Assembly (NCBI RefSeq): GCF_002850255.1
Contig: NZ_CP022522.1
Location: 3,822,501 to 3,886,500 of the forward strand
Length of the DNA stretch: 64,000 bases
Direction: 5' to 3'
Source of the DNA: Pseudoalteromonas sp. NC201
Lineage (GTDB): Bacteria; Pseudomonadota; Gammaproteobacteria; Enterobacterales; Alteromonadaceae
In this document: in pieces, positions 1-9,314 of the stretch
Position numbering within the stretch: the first letter of the stretch is position 1
How the letters are laid out: each line of letters begins with the position of its first letter
Program-made: the position numbers and the translations under genes
The notes under the pieces: generated by a model
What the model was told of the DNA's origin: nothing
Databases searched by the model: none
What the model saw: only the letters and a program-made list of their open reading frames with translations

Positions 1-841
1 AGTCACCGATATATTGAATTTGCTCGGCTTTCAGACAGTTTGCAGAACGTACAGTTAGTTCTAAGTCATCAACTGGACGAAGTAGAATCGGATCGAACTC
101 CGGTTTCTCTTCTTTCTCTTCTGGCTCAGAAACATCACGTAGGTCTACGAATGCATCTAACTGCTCAGCAAGGATAGTTGACGCACGGCGGATCGCTTCT
201 TCAGGATCTAAAGTGCCGTTCGTTTCCATATCGATGATTAGTTTATCTAAGTCTGTACGCTGCTCAACACGAGCTGACTCAACCGAGTACGCAATACGCT
301 CAACCGGGCTGAATGATGCATCTAGCAACAAACGGCCGATTGGACGCTCATCGTCATCAGAGGATAAACGACTAGACGCCGGTACATAACCGCGACCACG
401 CTCAACACGAATGCGCATGCTGATTTCGCTATTGTCAGCAGTTAAGTGACAAATGACATGCTCAGGGTTGGCGATAGTCACATCTCCGTCGTGCTGGATA
501 TCAGCCGCAGTCACAGGGCCTACACCAGACTTAGTCAGGGTAAGGAAAACTTCATCTTTACCTTCTAGAGATACCGCTAGACCTTTAAGGTTTAACAGAA
601 TTTCAATGATGTCTTCTTGTACGCCTTCTTTCGCGCTGTACTCGTGCAATACGCCGTCAATTTCAACTTCTGTCACAGCACAACCAGGCATAGATGAAAG
701 AAGTATACGACGTAGAGCATTACCTAGTGTGTGGCCAAAACCACGCTCTAGAGGCTCTAAAACTACTTTAGAACGCGTTGAGCTTACAGCGTCGATATCG
801 ACTAATCTTGGTTTTAGGAATTCGGTTACAGAACCCTGCAT
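1..841 (-). CDS. rpoA: RNA polymerase alpha subunit, 3' end cut by window edge
   Basis: Alpha subunit of RNA polymerase; the dimer scaffolds beta and beta' assembly, and its C-terminal domain contacts UP elements and activators. The start is an ATG at 841 giving [16 protein letters not shown], the standard gammaproteobacterial N-terminus. About 280 of an expected ~329 residues are inside the window. The visible part ends in the C-terminal domain, where [18 protein letters not shown] contains the Arg that matches the DNA-binding Arg265 of E. coli. It is the last visible gene of the alpha operon, 24 nt after rpsD; rplQ would be expected just outside the window. Confidence 0.97.
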   Translation of the reverse strand, partial: MQGSVTEFLKPRLVDIDAVSSTRSKVVLEPLERGFGHTLGNALRRILLSSMPGCAVTEVEIDGVLHEYSAKEGVQEDIIEILLNLKGLAVSLEGKDEVFLTLTKSGVGPVTAADIQHDGDVTIANPEHVICHLTADNSEISMRIRVERGRGYVPASSRLSSDDDERPIGRLLLDASFSPVERIAYSVESARVEQRTDLDKLIIDMETNGTLDPEEAIRRASTILAEQLDAFVDLRDVSEPEEKEEKPEFDPILLRPVDDLELTVRSANCLKAEQIQYIGD

Positions 842-865
842 TTTATCCTCTCTTAACTCTTAACT

Positions 866-1486
866 TTACTTCGAGTAAAGTTCGACGATTAGTTGTTCGT
901 TAATGTCCGCAGACAGATCAGAACGCTCTGGTAGACGCTTGAAAGTGCCTTCCATTTTCTTACCGTCAACTTCAATCCAAGTTGGCTTTTCACGTTGCTC
1001 AGCCAACTCTAGAGCAGCGATGATACGCGCTTGCTTTTTAGACTTCTCGCGAATTACTACTACATCTTCAGGAGTAACTACGAAAGAAGGGATATTAACA
1101 ACACGACCATTAACCATAATCGCTTTGTGGCTTACTAGCTGACGTGCTTCAGCACGTGTGCTTGCAAAACCCATGCGATATACAACATTGTCTAGACGTT
1201 GCTCTAGAAGCTGTAACAAGTTTTCACCTGTGTTACCTTTAAGGCGAGCAGCTTCTTTGTAGTAGTTACGGAATTGCTTTTCTAGTACACCGTAGATACG
1301 ACGAACTTTTTGCTTTTCACGTAGCTGTAAACCGTAATCAGATAGACGACCTTTACGTGCGCCGTGCTGACCAGGTGCTGTTTCTAGTTTACACTTAGAG
1401 TCAATTGCTCTTACGCCGCTTTTAAGGAACAGGTCAGTACCTTCACGACGACTCAGCTTGAGCTTAGGGCCCAAATATCTTGCCAT
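866..1486 (-). CDS. rpsD: 30S ribosomal protein S4
   Basis: Primary 16S rRNA-binding protein of the small subunit, 206 aa, full family length. The N-terminus [19 protein letters not shown] and the central S4 RNA-binding domain (about residues 96-160, with [19 protein letters not shown]) are diagnostic. In enterobacteria S4 also represses the alpha operon by binding the leader ahead of rpsM; a matching leader is present at 2265-2344, so the same feedback is likely here. It lies between rpsK and rpoA in the standard order. Confidence 0.98.
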   Translation of the reverse strand: MARYLGPKLKLSRREGTDLFLKSGVRAIDSKCKLETAPGQHGARKGRLSDYGLQLREKQKVRRIYGVLEKQFRNYYKEAARLKGNTGENLLQLLEQRLDNVVYRMGFASTRAEARQLVSHKAIMVNGRVVNIPSFVVTPEDVVVIREKSKKQARIIAALELAEQREKPTWIEVDGKKMEGTFKRLPERSDLSADINEQLIVELYSK

Positions 1487-1507
1487 GTTCTTTCTCCTAA
1501 CCTATTG

Positions 1508-1894
1508 TTATACGCGACGTTTCTTCGGTGGACGACAACCATTGTGTGGAATTGGCGTCACGTCAGTGATGTTAGTGATACGGTAACCAGCAGCATTCAA
1601 TGCACGAACAGCAGACTCACGGCCTGGACCTGGACCTTTGATGAATACTTCTAGGTTCTTAAGACCGTACTCTTGTGCAGCAACACCTGCACGCTCCGCA
1701 GCAACCTGTGCAGCGAATGGAGTAGACTTACGAGAACCACGGAAACCTGAACCACCTGCAGTCGCCCAAGAAAGAGCATTACCTTGACGGTCAGTGATGG
1801 TCACAATCGTGTTGTTGAAAGATGCATGAACGTGAGCCATGCCGTCAACAACCTGCTTTTTGACCTTTTTACGACGAATTGGTGCTTTTGCCAT
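1508..1894 (-). CDS. rpsK: 30S ribosomal protein S11
   Basis: Small-subunit platform protein near the mRNA exit, 128 aa. The family signatures [19 protein letters not shown] and the C-terminal block [17 protein letters not shown] are intact. It is 13 nt downstream of rpsM and 21 nt upstream of rpsD in the alpha operon. Confidence 0.98.
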   Translation of the reverse strand: MAKAPIRRKKVKKQVVDGMAHVHASFNNTIVTITDRQGNALSWATAGGSGFRGSRKSTPFAAQVAAERAGVAAQEYGLKNLEVFIKGPGPGRESAVRALNAAGYRITNITDVTPIPHNGCRPPKKRRV

Positions 1895-1907
1895 AACTTA
1901 CCCCACC

Positions 1908-2264
1908 TTATTTCTTGATAGGCTTGCGAGGACCCTTACGAGTACGCGCGTTAGTCTTAGTACGCTGACCACGTAGTGGTAGCGAACGACGGTGACGTAA
2001 GCCACGGAAACAACCAAGGTCCATAAGACGCTTGATGTTTAGTGTAACTTCACGACGAAGATCACCTTCAACAGTGTACTTGCCAACTTCTTCACGAAGG
2101 ATGTCAAGTGTTTCGTCATTTAACTCGCCGATTTTAGTAGTTTCAGCGATACCTGTCGCAGCTAAGATCGCCTTAGCGCGAGTTTTACCTACACCATAGA
2201 TGCTTGTTAAACCGATAACAGCATGCTTATGATCAGGAACGTTAATGCCTGCGATACGGGCCAC
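1908..2264 (-). CDS. rpsM: 30S ribosomal protein S13, GTG start
   Basis: Small-subunit head protein that contacts the P-site tRNA, 118 aa. An in-frame ATG lies two codons upstream (2270), but the mature family sequence begins [14 protein letters not shown], which fits initiation at the GTG at 2264. The AGGAG Shine-Dalgarno is 8 nt from this GTG and only 2 nt from the ATG. E. coli rpsM also starts with GTG just after the S4-binding pseudoknot, so the unusual start is part of a conserved regulatory layout. The C-terminal basic tail ([15 protein letters not shown]) is intact. Confidence 0.96.
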   Translation of the reverse strand: MARIAGINVPDHKHAVIGLTSIYGVGKTRAKAILAATGIAETTKIGELNDETLDILREEVGKYTVEGDLRREVTLNIKRLMDLGCFRGLRHRRSLPLRGQRTKTNARTRKGPRKPIKK

Positions 2265-2344
2265 TAACATATCTCCTATAAATAAACTTGATTATCATCT
2301 TGCTGGAAAGCCCGTATAGGATACCCAACCGACATTCAAGTTTT
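2265..2344 (-). promoter_or_regulatory. Alpha operon leader RNA (S4-binding pseudoknot, Alpha_RBS type)
   Basis: The RNA just upstream of the rpsM GTG contains GTATCCT...ACGGGCTTT.CAGCA, the same ordered blocks as the E. coli alpha leader. An 8-bp helix (2284-2291 with 2336-2343) closes the structure, followed by TATAGGAG and the start codon. In E. coli, S4 binds this pseudoknot and traps the ribosome at the start codon, repressing rpsM-rpsK-rpsD-rplQ. The match is by eye; the regulatory role is inferred from the family. Confidence 0.85.
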
Positions 2345-2345
2345 A

Positions 2346-2380
2346 CCAAAGAAACAGGCTAAGTAAAGTTACTCAGCCTG
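2346..2380 (-). terminator. Hairpin between rpmJ and the alpha operon leader
   Basis: A 12-bp stem with one G-U pair at 2355-2380 follows the rpmJ stop codon; on the transcribed strand it is followed by TTTCTTT. It sits where the spc operon ends and the alpha operon begins, so it probably terminates or attenuates spc transcription. The T-tract is imperfect, so read-through is likely. Confidence 0.6.
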
Positions 2381-2395
2381 CACGACTTAATTTGC

Positions 2396-2509
2396 TTAGC
2401 CTTGCCTTTGCTTGTGCTTTGGCTCACTGCAGATCACACGTACAACACCTGCACGCTTGATTACTTTGCAGTTACGGCAAATTTTCTTAACGGAAGCACG
2501 TACTTTCAT
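2396..2509 (-). CDS. rpmJ: 50S ribosomal protein L36, zinc-binding type
   Basis: A 37-residue L36, [18 protein letters not shown] at its start and ending [10 protein letters not shown]. The zinc ligands Cys11, Cys14, Cys27 and His32 are all present, so this is the zinc-containing form. It is 22 nt downstream of secY, the usual last place in the spc operon. Confidence 0.97.
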   Translation of the reverse strand: MKVRASVKKICRNCKVIKRAGVVRVICSEPKHKQRQG

Positions 2510-2531
2510 TACTCAACTCCGTAAACTGACC

Positions 2532-3860
2532 TTAACGGCCGTAGCCTTTAAGGTTCGCTTTTTTCAGCACAGAATCATATTGATGTGACATCATATGAGT
2601 CTGTACTTGTGCCATAAAGTCCATGATGACAACAACGATAATCAGAATCGATGTACCGCCGAAGTAGAATGGCGTTTGCCATGCCATAGTCATAAACTCG
2701 GGCACCAGACAGATAAAGGTTATATACAAAGCACCTGCCAATGTCAGGCGTGTCATCACTTTATCAATGTATTTAGATGTCTGCTCACCTGGACGAATGC
2801 CTGGAATAAAAGCGCCAGATTTTTTCAGGTTATCTGCTGTCTCACGCGGGTTAAACACCAACGCAGTGTAGAAGAAGCAGAAGAAGATAATAGCCGCAGC
2901 TAATACCATCGCATACAGTGGTTGACCTGGAGTCAATACTGCTGAGATAGCTTGTAGCACATCAGCGACCGGACCTTCACCTTGGCCAAACCAGCTTGCT
3001 ATTGTACCAGGGAACAAAATGATACTGCTAGCAAAGATTGGTGGAATAACACCCGCCATGTTAACTTTTAGTGGTAAGTGCGTGCTTTGAGCAGCAAATA
3101 CCTGACGACCTTGTTGACGCTTCGCATAGTTTACAACGATACGACGTTGACCACGCTCGAAGAACACAACTAGGTAAGTTACAGCGAATACGATTACCGC
3201 AATCAATAACAATGCTAAAATATGCAGATCACCTTGGCGCGCCATTTCTGCTGTCGAACCAATTGCAGACGGCAGGTTAGCTACAATACCAACAAATATT
3301 AGAACTGAGATACCGTTACCGATACCACGCTCAGTGATTTGTTCGCCCAACCACATAAGGAACATAGTTCCTGTGACTAAGCTCACTACAGCTGTGAAAT
3401 AAAAGCCGAAGCCTGGATTCACAACTAAGCCTTCCATCATGTTAGGTAGACCAGTAGCGATACCTATCGATTGGAATGTAGCAAGCACAAGCGTACCATA
3501 ACGCGTATACTGGCTGATTTTCTTACGCCCTTGCTCACCTTCTTTCTTAAGCTCTATCATCGCAGGATGTATGTGCGTTAATAGCTGCATAATAATCGAA
3601 GCCGAGATGTACGGCATAATACCTAGCGCCAATACCGATGCACGCTCAAGCGCACCACCGCTGAACATGTTGAACATCTCAACAATGGTGCCCTTTTGTT
3701 GCTCGAAGAATTCGGCAAGTACAGCGGCGTCAATCCCAGGGATTGGCACAAAAGAGCCCAGACGGTAAATAATGATAGCACCCAATACGAATAGTAATCG
3801 GCGCTTCAGTTCCGCAAGCCCACTTTGTGCACTTTGCATATCTTGACCTGGTTTAGCCAT
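2532..3860 (-). CDS. secY: Preprotein translocase subunit SecY
   Basis: Central channel subunit of the SecYEG translocon in the inner membrane, 442 aa, the family length. The two SecY signatures are visible: [18 protein letters not shown] near the N-terminus and the block around [21 protein letters not shown] in the middle, with ten hydrophobic segments. It lies 11 nt after rplO and is co-transcribed with the spc ribosomal genes. Confidence 0.98.
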   Translation of the reverse strand: MAKPGQDMQSAQSGLAELKRRLLFVLGAIIIYRLGSFVPIPGIDAAVLAEFFEQQKGTIVEMFNMFSGGALERASVLALGIMPYISASIIMQLLTHIHPAMIELKKEGEQGRKKISQYTRYGTLVLATFQSIGIATGLPNMMEGLVVNPGFGFYFTAVVSLVTGTMFLMWLGEQITERGIGNGISVLIFVGIVANLPSAIGSTAEMARQGDLHILALLLIAVIVFAVTYLVVFFERGQRRIVVNYAKRQQGRQVFAAQSTHLPLKVNMAGVIPPIFASSIILFPGTIASWFGQGEGPVADVLQAISAVLTPGQPLYAMVLAAAIIFFCFFYTALVFNPRETADNLKKSGAFIPGIRPGEQTSKYIDKVMTRLTLAGALYITFICLVPEFMTMAWQTPFYFGGTSILIIVVVIMDFMAQVQTHMMSHQYDSVLKKANLKGYGR

Positions 3861-3871
3861 AGCGTACTTCC

Positions 3872-4306
3872 TTAGTCTTCTACCTTGCCTCCGGCAGCTT
3901 CGATAGCTTCGCGTGCACCTTTAGACACTTTCATGCCTTTAACAGTAACAGCGCGTGAAACTTCGCCAGATTTTACAACTTTTACGAACTGGATGTTCTT
4001 TTTAACGATACCAGCTGCCTGTAACGCGTTTAGATCTACCACATCGCCTTCAACTTTAGCGATTTCGAATAGATTCACTTCTTTAGACACAAGAGACTTG
4101 CGTGAAGTGAAACCAAACTTAGGTAGACGACGTTGCATAGGCATTTGACCGCCTTCGAAACCAACGCGTACTTTACCGCCAGAGCGTGACTTTTGACCTT
4201 TGTGACCACGGCCACCAGTCTTACCAAGACCAGAACCGATACCACGGCCAACACGCTTACCAGCTGTTTTTGAACCTGCAGCAGGTGAAAGTGTATTCAA
4301 GTTCAT
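3872..4306 (-). CDS. rplO: 50S ribosomal protein L15
   Basis: Large-subunit protein of 144 aa, [20 protein letters not shown] at the N-terminus, with the Gly/Arg-rich extension [20 protein letters not shown] that threads into 23S rRNA. The ATG at 4306 is chosen over an in-frame TTG at 4321 because it matches the family N-terminus and has GAGGGG upstream. The start is only 4 nt from the rpmD stop codon, consistent with translational coupling. Confidence 0.97.
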   Translation of the reverse strand: MNLNTLSPAAGSKTAGKRVGRGIGSGLGKTGGRGHKGQKSRSGGKVRVGFEGGQMPMQRRLPKFGFTSRKSLVSKEVNLFEIAKVEGDVVDLNALQAAGIVKKNIQFVKVVKSGEVSRAVTVKGMKVSKGAREAIEAAGGKVED

Positions 4307-4310
4307 CGAA

Positions 4311-4490
4311 TTACCCCTCAACCTTAACCATGTAAGAAACTTGGTTGATCATACCGCGAACTGCTGGCGTATCTTCTAGCTCAACAGTGTGATTGATACG
4401 ACGTAAACCAAGGCCACGTAATGTAGCTTTATGCTTCGGTAAACGACCGATTGAGCTACGTACTTGAGTTACTTTTACTGTGTTTGCCAT
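4311..4490 (-). CDS. rpmD: 50S ribosomal protein L30
   Basis: A 59-residue L30 beginning [20 protein letters not shown] and ending VSYMVKVEG; the block [20 protein letters not shown] is typical. Its position between rpsE (6 nt upstream) and rplO is the normal spc order. Confidence 0.97.
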   Translation of the reverse strand: MANTVKVTQVRSSIGRLPKHKATLRGLGLRRINHTVELEDTPAVRGMINQVSYMVKVEG

Positions 4491-4496
4491 GGTGTC

Positions 4497-5003
4497 TTAC
4501 CCCAAGATTTCGTCAACGCTAAGACCACGCTTCGCAGCAATACCTTCTGGAGAATTCATATTCTCTAGCGCTGCGATAGTTGCGCGAACGATGTTGATCG
4601 GGTTAGTTGAACCGTATGCTTTAGATAGTACGTTCTGTACACCAGTTACTTCTAGTACTGCACGCATCGCACCACCTGCGATGATACCTGTACCTTCAGA
4701 TGCTGGCTGCATGTATACTTTAGAACCCGCGTGGCGACCCTTGATTGGGTGCTGTAGCGTGTTACCTTTTAGTTCAACAGTGATCATGTTGCGACGTGCT
4801 TTTTCCATTGCTTTTTGAATAGCAGCAGGAACTTCACGTGCTTTACCATAACCAAAACCTACTTTACCAGCGCCATCACCAACTACTGTTAGTGCAGTGA
4901 AGCTAAAGATACGACCACCTTTAACCACTTTAGACACACGGTTTACCGCGATTAGCTTTTCAGCCAATTCAGGCTGTTGTGCTTTTGCTTCTACGTTAGC
5001 CAT
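4497..5003 (-). CDS. rpsE: 30S ribosomal protein S5
   Basis: Small-subunit protein involved in translational accuracy and the mRNA entry channel, 168 aa. The double-stranded RNA-binding-like N-terminal domain ([20 protein letters not shown]) and the C-terminal domain ([20 protein letters not shown]) are intact. Confidence 0.98.
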   Translation of the reverse strand: MANVEAKAQQPELAEKLIAVNRVSKVVKGGRIFSFTALTVVGDGAGKVGFGYGKAREVPAAIQKAMEKARRNMITVELKGNTLQHPIKGRHAGSKVYMQPASEGTGIIAGGAMRAVLEVTGVQNVLSKAYGSTNPINIVRATIAALENMNSPEGIAAKRGLSVDEILG

Positions 5004-5012
5004 TGTCTACTC

Positions 5013-5363
5013 CTAGAATTGCAGACCGGCTTCGCGCGCAGCATCAGCTAGCGCCTTCACACGGCCGTGATATTTAAAGCCACTGCGATCAAAAGCGATT
5101 TTTTCAACGCCTTTGTCAGCTACGCGCTCAGCGATTGCTTTACCAACTGCTTGAGCCGCTTCGATGTTGCCTGTGCCTTTAACTGTTTCAACAATTGCTT
5201 TTTCAACAGTAGAAGCAGCAGCCAGTACATTACCCTCAGCATTGATTACTTGAGCGTAAATGTGACGTGGCGTGCGGTGGATAACAAGACGTGTTGTGCC
5301 TTGTTCGATAATATTTCTACGAGTGCGCTTAGCACGACGTAGACGAGCTGTTTTCTTATCCAT
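5013..5363 (-). CDS. rplR: 50S ribosomal protein L18
   Basis: 5S rRNA-binding protein of the central protuberance, 116 aa. It begins [18 protein letters not shown] and ends with the family block [20 protein letters not shown]. It lies 9 nt after both rplF and before rpsE. Confidence 0.98.
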   Translation of the reverse strand: MDKKTARLRRAKRTRRNIIEQGTTRLVIHRTPRHIYAQVINAEGNVLAAASTVEKAIVETVKGTGNIEAAQAVGKAIAERVADKGVEKIAFDRSGFKYHGRVKALADAAREAGLQF

Positions 5364-5372
5364 CGTCTTACC

Positions 5373-5903
5373 TTACTTCTTCTTAGCCTCTTTACGACGC
5401 ACGTGCTCATCAGCGTAACGTACACCTTTACCTTTATAAGGCTCTGGTTCACGGTATGAGCGGATGTTAGCAGCTGTTTGACCAACTAACTGCTTGTCTG
5501 CGCCTTTAACAACAATTTCAGTCTGGCTTGGAGCTTCGATAGTGATACCTGTTGGGATCTCGAAGTTCACTGGGTGAGAAAAGCCAAGGGTTAAATCTAA
5601 TGTATTACCCTTAACTGCCGCACGGTAACCAACACCTACTAGCTGTAGTTTCTTCTCATAACCATCGTTAACACCAACAATCATGTTGTTGATTAGCGCA
5701 CGTGCAGTACCAGCTTGAGCCCAAGCATTAGCAACTTCACGAGGAGCTGTAGTGATAACGTTGTCGTTTAGTGAAACTTCAACCGCATCGTTGATTGTGC
5801 GAGTTAATTCACCGTTCTTGCCTTTAACTTTGATGTCCTGGCCGTTAATTGTAACTTCAACACCGGCAGGAACATTGATTGGAGCCTTCGCTATACGAGA
5901 CAT
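5373..5903 (-). CDS. rplF: 50S ribosomal protein L6
   Basis: Large-subunit protein near the factor-binding site, 176 aa, with the two repeated L6 domains. The conserved C-terminal signature [20 protein letters not shown] is present. Confidence 0.98.
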   Translation of the reverse strand: MSRIAKAPINVPAGVEVTINGQDIKVKGKNGELTRTINDAVEVSLNDNVITTAPREVANAWAQAGTARALINNMIVGVNDGYEKKLQLVGVGYRAAVKGNTLDLTLGFSHPVNFEIPTGITIEAPSQTEIVVKGADKQLVGQTAANIRSYREPEPYKGKGVRYADEHVRRKEAKKK

Positions 5904-5916
5904 AGTTCCCCTCCGA

Positions 5917-6309
5917 TTAAGCTACAAAGCCAATGATTTCACCACCAACGCCAGCGGTACGCGCAGCGCGGTCTGTCATCAGGCCTTTAGAAGTTGATAC
6001 GATAGCGATACCTAGACCACCCATTACCTTAGGTAATTCGTCACGTCTCTTATAGATACGTAGACCAGGGCGGCTAACACGCTGGATGTTTTCGATTACA
6101 GCTTTGCCTTCGAAGTACTTAAGTTCGATAGTCAATTCTGCTTTTACGTCACCAGATACTGCGAAGTCAGTGATATAACCTTCGTCTTTAAGTACCTTAG
6201 CTACAGCTACTTTCAGCTTTGAAGTTGGCATTGAAACAGATACCTTCTTCGCAGACTGACCGTTACGGATACGTGTGAACAAATCCGCAATTGGATCTTG
6301 CAAGCTCAT
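5917..6309 (-). CDS. rpsH: 30S ribosomal protein S8
   Basis: 16S rRNA-binding assembly protein of 130 aa, [18 protein letters not shown] at the start and [20 protein letters not shown] near the end. In E. coli S8 is also the repressor of the spc operon, binding mRNA around the rplE start. The rplE start region here is very similar to E. coli at the DNA level, so autoregulation is plausible but not shown. Confidence 0.98.
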   Translation of the reverse strand: MSLQDPIADLFTRIRNGQSAKKVSVSMPTSKLKVAVAKVLKDEGYITDFAVSGDVKAELTIELKYFEGKAVIENIQRVSRPGLRIYKRRDELPKVMGGLGIAIVSTSKGLMTDRAARTAGVGGEIIGFVA

Positions 6310-6329
6310 GTCTTACTCCCGTGATTCTA

Positions 6330-6635
6330 TTACCAACTAGCCTTTTTAAGGCCAGGAATTTCACCGCGCATCGCTGCTTCGCGAACTTTAATACGGCTTA
6401 AGCCGAACTTGCGAAGGTAACCATGAGGGCGGCCCGTGATGTTACAACGATTACGTTGACGTGAAGGGCTAGAATCGCGTGGTAAAGACTGTAGCTTTAA
6501 CACTGCATCCCAACGCTCATCATCAGATGCATTAACATCGCTGATGATAGCTTTTAACGCAGCACGCTTTTCAGCATACTGAGTAACTAATTTAGCACGT
6601 TTTACGTCACGTGCTTTCATTGAATTCTTTGCCAT
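6330..6635 (-). CDS. rpsN: 30S ribosomal protein S14, zinc-independent type
   Basis: Small-subunit head protein of 101 aa. It has only one Cys (in [20 protein letters not shown]), so it is the long, zinc-independent form usual in gammaproteobacteria. It lies between rplE (10 nt) and rpsH (20 nt). Confidence 0.97.
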   Translation of the reverse strand: MAKNSMKARDVKRAKLVTQYAEKRAALKAIISDVNASDDERWDAVLKLQSLPRDSSPSRQRNRCNITGRPHGYLRKFGLSRIKVREAAMRGEIPGLKKASW

Positions 6636-6645
6636 AACCCTACCC

Positions 6646-7185
6646 TTACTTTTTGAATGGGAAGTTGAACGCTTCTAACAACGCACGGCCTTCGTCATCT
6701 GTTTTCGCAGAAGTAGTGATTGTGATATCCATACCGCGAACGCGGTCTACTTTATCATAATCGATTTCTGGGAAGATGATTTGTTCACGTACGCCCATAG
6801 AGTAGTTACCGCGACCGTCAAAAGACTTTGCGCTAACACCGCGGAAGTCACGAATACGTGGCATCGCGATAGAGACTAAACGCTCTAGGAAATCCCACAT
6901 ACGCTCGCCGCGTAGGGTTACTTTACAGCCAATTGGGTAACCTTCACGGATCTTAAAGCCAGCAACTGATTTGCGTGCTTTCGTCACTAGAGGCTTCTGA
7001 CCAGAGATTGATTCTAGGTCTGCTACTGCGTTTTCTAGAATTTTCTTGTCAGCTAGGGCTTCGCCCACACCCATGTTAAGTGTGATCTTTTCGATCTGAG
7101 GGACTTGCATGACAGAGCTGTAACCGAACTTCTCTTGAAGCTCTTTTACCACTTTGTCTTTGTACACTTCATGCAGTTTCGCCAT
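6646..7185 (-). CDS. rplE: 50S ribosomal protein L5
   Basis: 5S rRNA-binding protein of the central protuberance, 179 aa. The signatures [16 protein letters not shown] and [19 protein letters not shown] are present. The first codons closely follow the E. coli DNA sequence in the stretch where S8 binds mRNA to repress spc translation. Confidence 0.98.
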   Translation of the reverse strand: MAKLHEVYKDKVVKELQEKFGYSSVMQVPQIEKITLNMGVGEALADKKILENAVADLESISGQKPLVTKARKSVAGFKIREGYPIGCKVTLRGERMWDFLERLVSIAMPRIRDFRGVSAKSFDGRGNYSMGVREQIIFPEIDYDKVDRVRGMDITITTSAKTDDEGRALLEAFNFPFKK

Positions 7186-7200
7186 CGTCTACTCCAACTA

Positions 7201-7515
7201 TTAAATAGTTTTACCGGTAGACTTGAAGAAACGGACTTTTTTACCGTCTTCAAATCTAAAACCTACACGATCCGCTTTGCCAGTTTCGGCATTGAAAATC
7301 GCTACGTTTGATACGTCGACTGACGCTTCTTTCTCAACAACACCGCCAGCTTGCTGTAGTTGTGGTACAGGCTTCTGGTGTTTCTTGATGATGTTAACGC
7401 CTTCAACAAATACTCGGCCAGTTTCAGTAACAACTGAAAGCACTTTACCGCGCTTACCTTTGTCTTTACCGGCTAGTACGATTACTTCGTCATCACGACG
7501 GATTTTTGCTGCCAT
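7201..7515 (-). CDS. rplX: 50S ribosomal protein L24
   Basis: Assembly-initiator protein of the large subunit, 104 aa. The N-terminal KOW motif ([18 protein letters not shown]) is clear. It is 10 nt after rplN and 15 nt before rplE. Confidence 0.98.
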   Translation of the reverse strand: MAAKIRRDDEVIVLAGKDKGKRGKVLSVVTETGRVFVEGVNIIKKHQKPVPQLQQAGGVVEKEASVDVSNVAIFNAETGKADRVGFRFEDGKKVRFFKSTGKTI

Positions 7516-7525
7516 GATCGACTCC

Positions 7526-7894
7526 TTATAGTACTTCTGGTGCTAGTGAAACGATCTTCATGAACTTTTCAGTACGAAGTTCACGAGTCACAGGGCCGAA
7601 GATACGAGTACCAATAGGCTGTAAGTTATCATTTAAGATAACAGCCGCATTGCTATCGAAACGGATTAAAGAGCCGTCTGGACGACGTACGCCTTTTTTA
7701 GTACGCACTACTACTGCGTTTTTAACATCACCTTTCTTCACTTTGCCGCGAGGAATCGCTTCTTTAACAGAAACTTTAATGATGTCGCCAACCGCTGCGT
7801 AGCGACGGTGCGAACCACCAAGGACTTTTATACACTGCACTTTGCGAGCGCCGCTGTTATCAGCAACGTCCAGCTGAGTTTGCATTTGGATCAT
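7526..7894 (-). CDS. rplN: 50S ribosomal protein L14
   Basis: Large-subunit protein of 122 aa at the subunit interface, [18 protein letters not shown] at the N-terminus. It is the first gene of the spc operon and has a good Shine-Dalgarno (CGGAGG). No rpsQ lies upstream, so the S10 operon is not contiguous with spc here. Confidence 0.98.
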   Translation of the reverse strand: MIQMQTQLDVADNSGARKVQCIKVLGGSHRRYAAVGDIIKVSVKEAIPRGKVKKGDVKNAVVVRTKKGVRRPDGSLIRFDSNAAVILNDNLQPIGTRIFGPVTRELRTEKFMKIVSLAPEVL

Positions 7895-7995
7895 CTTAAT
7901 GACCTCCGGTGTAGTTACAACTCGCCTAGATTTCGTTCAAAATCAAGGCATTTAGGTTAAATTCCACTCAAAAAACTGTGATTATGTCTTTCAAG

Positions 7996-8040
7996 GGCGG
8001 GCAATTGTATCAGCAATGTCGCATCAAAGATAGTTCAATT
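7996..8040 (-). promoter_or_regulatory. Candidate spc operon promoter
   Basis: On the minus strand an extended -10 element, TGATACAAT (complement of 8004-8012), lies about 110 nt ahead of rplN and is followed by GCCCGCCC. The -35 region is weak (ATCTT-like). Since rplN is the first gene of the operon here, a promoter must lie in this interval; the exact element is a guess by eye. Confidence 0.5.
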
Positions 8041-8289
8041 TTTAATTAATTTAACGCGTTAACATGAGGTACCGATTACAGTTTGAGGATATGGCGGCAA
8101 GCAATCGAGAATTCAACCACTTGCGCAAATATTAAACAAAGTTTACAGCGAAAATTTTATTTCGATTATTGTTTAGGCATATCGCTTAGTAGGCTGTGAA
8201 CAAGAATTTCTCATCCTTTTCTCACAAACAAGCTCAAGCTTTGAGCAAACAGCTATATGGAGCGACGAGAGAATTTTAGAAACCGTCAA

Positions 8290-8307
8290 GTCGAGATAAA
8301 TCTCGAC
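8290..8307 (-). terminator. Perfect 8-bp hairpin after the deacetylase gene
   Basis: GTCGAGAT and ATCTCGAC flank a 2-nt spacer directly after the stop codon of the deacetylase gene. There is no good T-tract, so it is either a weak terminator or a dispersed palindromic repeat. Confidence 0.45.
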
Positions 8308-9147
8308 CTACGGCTCTCTTTTACTTTTGATGTAATCACCCACATTGCTTACGGTGTCTAGCCAATAACCATTTTTAGGGTCCTGTAAATAAGGAATAAG
8401 CTGGTCTAACATTTTGGTATCGACGGTGTACATGCCTTTTTCACCCACTTCATGTCCAGCAAGGATGATCCAACTGTTATTTGCCCTAAGATGCTCCAGC
8501 AGCCCTTTTAGTTCTTCAAAGCTAACACCGTCCATCCTGATTCCGGTGAGTTGCGCAAAGTCAGTATAAGTTGGGTGGTTAGCGGTTTCATCTAACCACG
8601 TACGGCCACTGTCAAAGTGCTTCGCAATCACCGGTACATAACTTTTTACTTCAGCGCCGCGACCAACAAAGGTATTACCACAAGGGTATGCAAAGCTTCT
8701 GGGGGTTACGCCCAAATGCTTTTCAATATATTTTGTGGTGCTTACTACATCGCGTTCTATGTAGGCCAAATCAACTTGTTCCAGCCCTTTGTCCTTTTCC
8801 CTTAGCCAGGCAAAGTTACCCGTACATAAGTGTTCACTGGTGTGGTTGCCTATTTCATGCCCCTGCTTCACCGCCGCTTGCCACAATCCGAGCTTTTCCT
8901 CCACCTGTGATGGCATAACATAAAATGTGCCTTTCACCTTATGGCGATTAAGTAACGGCACTCCCACCTCAACTTGACTTGGCCTTGCATCATCAAACGT
9001 AAGGCTTATTGCGTTACGAGCATTATTAGGATAATTAAAGGTTTGGTTGCTATCAGCCGCTATACTAGAAGTATTTACGAGCAGAGCGCTTGCCATCATG
9101 GCAGCCAAACTGAAGTGAGAAACTAAATTAGAAGATAACTTTGCCAT
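8308..9147 (-). CDS. Secreted polysaccharide deacetylase (NodB family)
   Basis: A 279-aa exported enzyme predicted to remove N- or O-acetyl groups from a glycan. Residues 1-31 form a signal peptide ending at AIAADS-like sequence. The NodB domain starts with SLTFDDARP (catalytic base and metal Asp at 52-53), followed by the metal-binding GNHTSEH (His102 and His106). The later block RSFAYPCGNTF and the C-terminal ILAGHEVGEKG complete the fold. The substrate cannot be told from the sequence; chitooligosaccharide, peptidoglycan and biofilm glycans are all possible. It is a single gene with no operon partner, sitting where the S10 ribosomal operon would be expected. Confidence 0.85.
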   Translation of the reverse strand: MAKLSSNLVSHFSLAAMMASALLVNTSSIAADSNQTFNYPNNARNAISLTFDDARPSQVEVGVPLLNRHKVKGTFYVMPSQVEEKLGLWQAAVKQGHEIGNHTSEHLCTGNFAWLREKDKGLEQVDLAYIERDVVSTTKYIEKHLGVTPRSFAYPCGNTFVGRGAEVKSYVPVIAKHFDSGRTWLDETANHPTYTDFAQLTGIRMDGVSFEELKGLLEHLRANNSWIILAGHEVGEKGMYTVDTKMLDQLIPYLQDPKNGYWLDTVSNVGDYIKSKREP

Positions 9148-9314
9148 TTGTTTGTCCTTATTGTTATTTATCCTTATAACCTATATGAGGCTGTGAGTAT
9201 GACAAAGTGTTAAATTTTCAACTTGTTATTTGCGACTAAGGCCAACGCAAATGGTACTAATTTAGTATTTTTAGCGATACACTAATCCCAATAATAAAAG
9301 AGAAAGACAGCGCT

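Larger units (their letters stand above)
7895..8307. other. Gene-free stretch ahead of the spc operon
   Basis: The 413 bases between rplN and the deacetylase gene hold no convincing gene. They contain the spc leader and a promoter candidate in the part nearest rplN, AT-rich DNA at 8030-8180, and a hairpin at 8290-8307 next to the deacetylase stop codon. Confidence 0.7.

Noticed and set aside
2595-7894. Plus-strand frames antisense to the ribosomal genes
   Set aside because: They are long only because of the codon bias of the opposite strand and have no start signals or family likeness.
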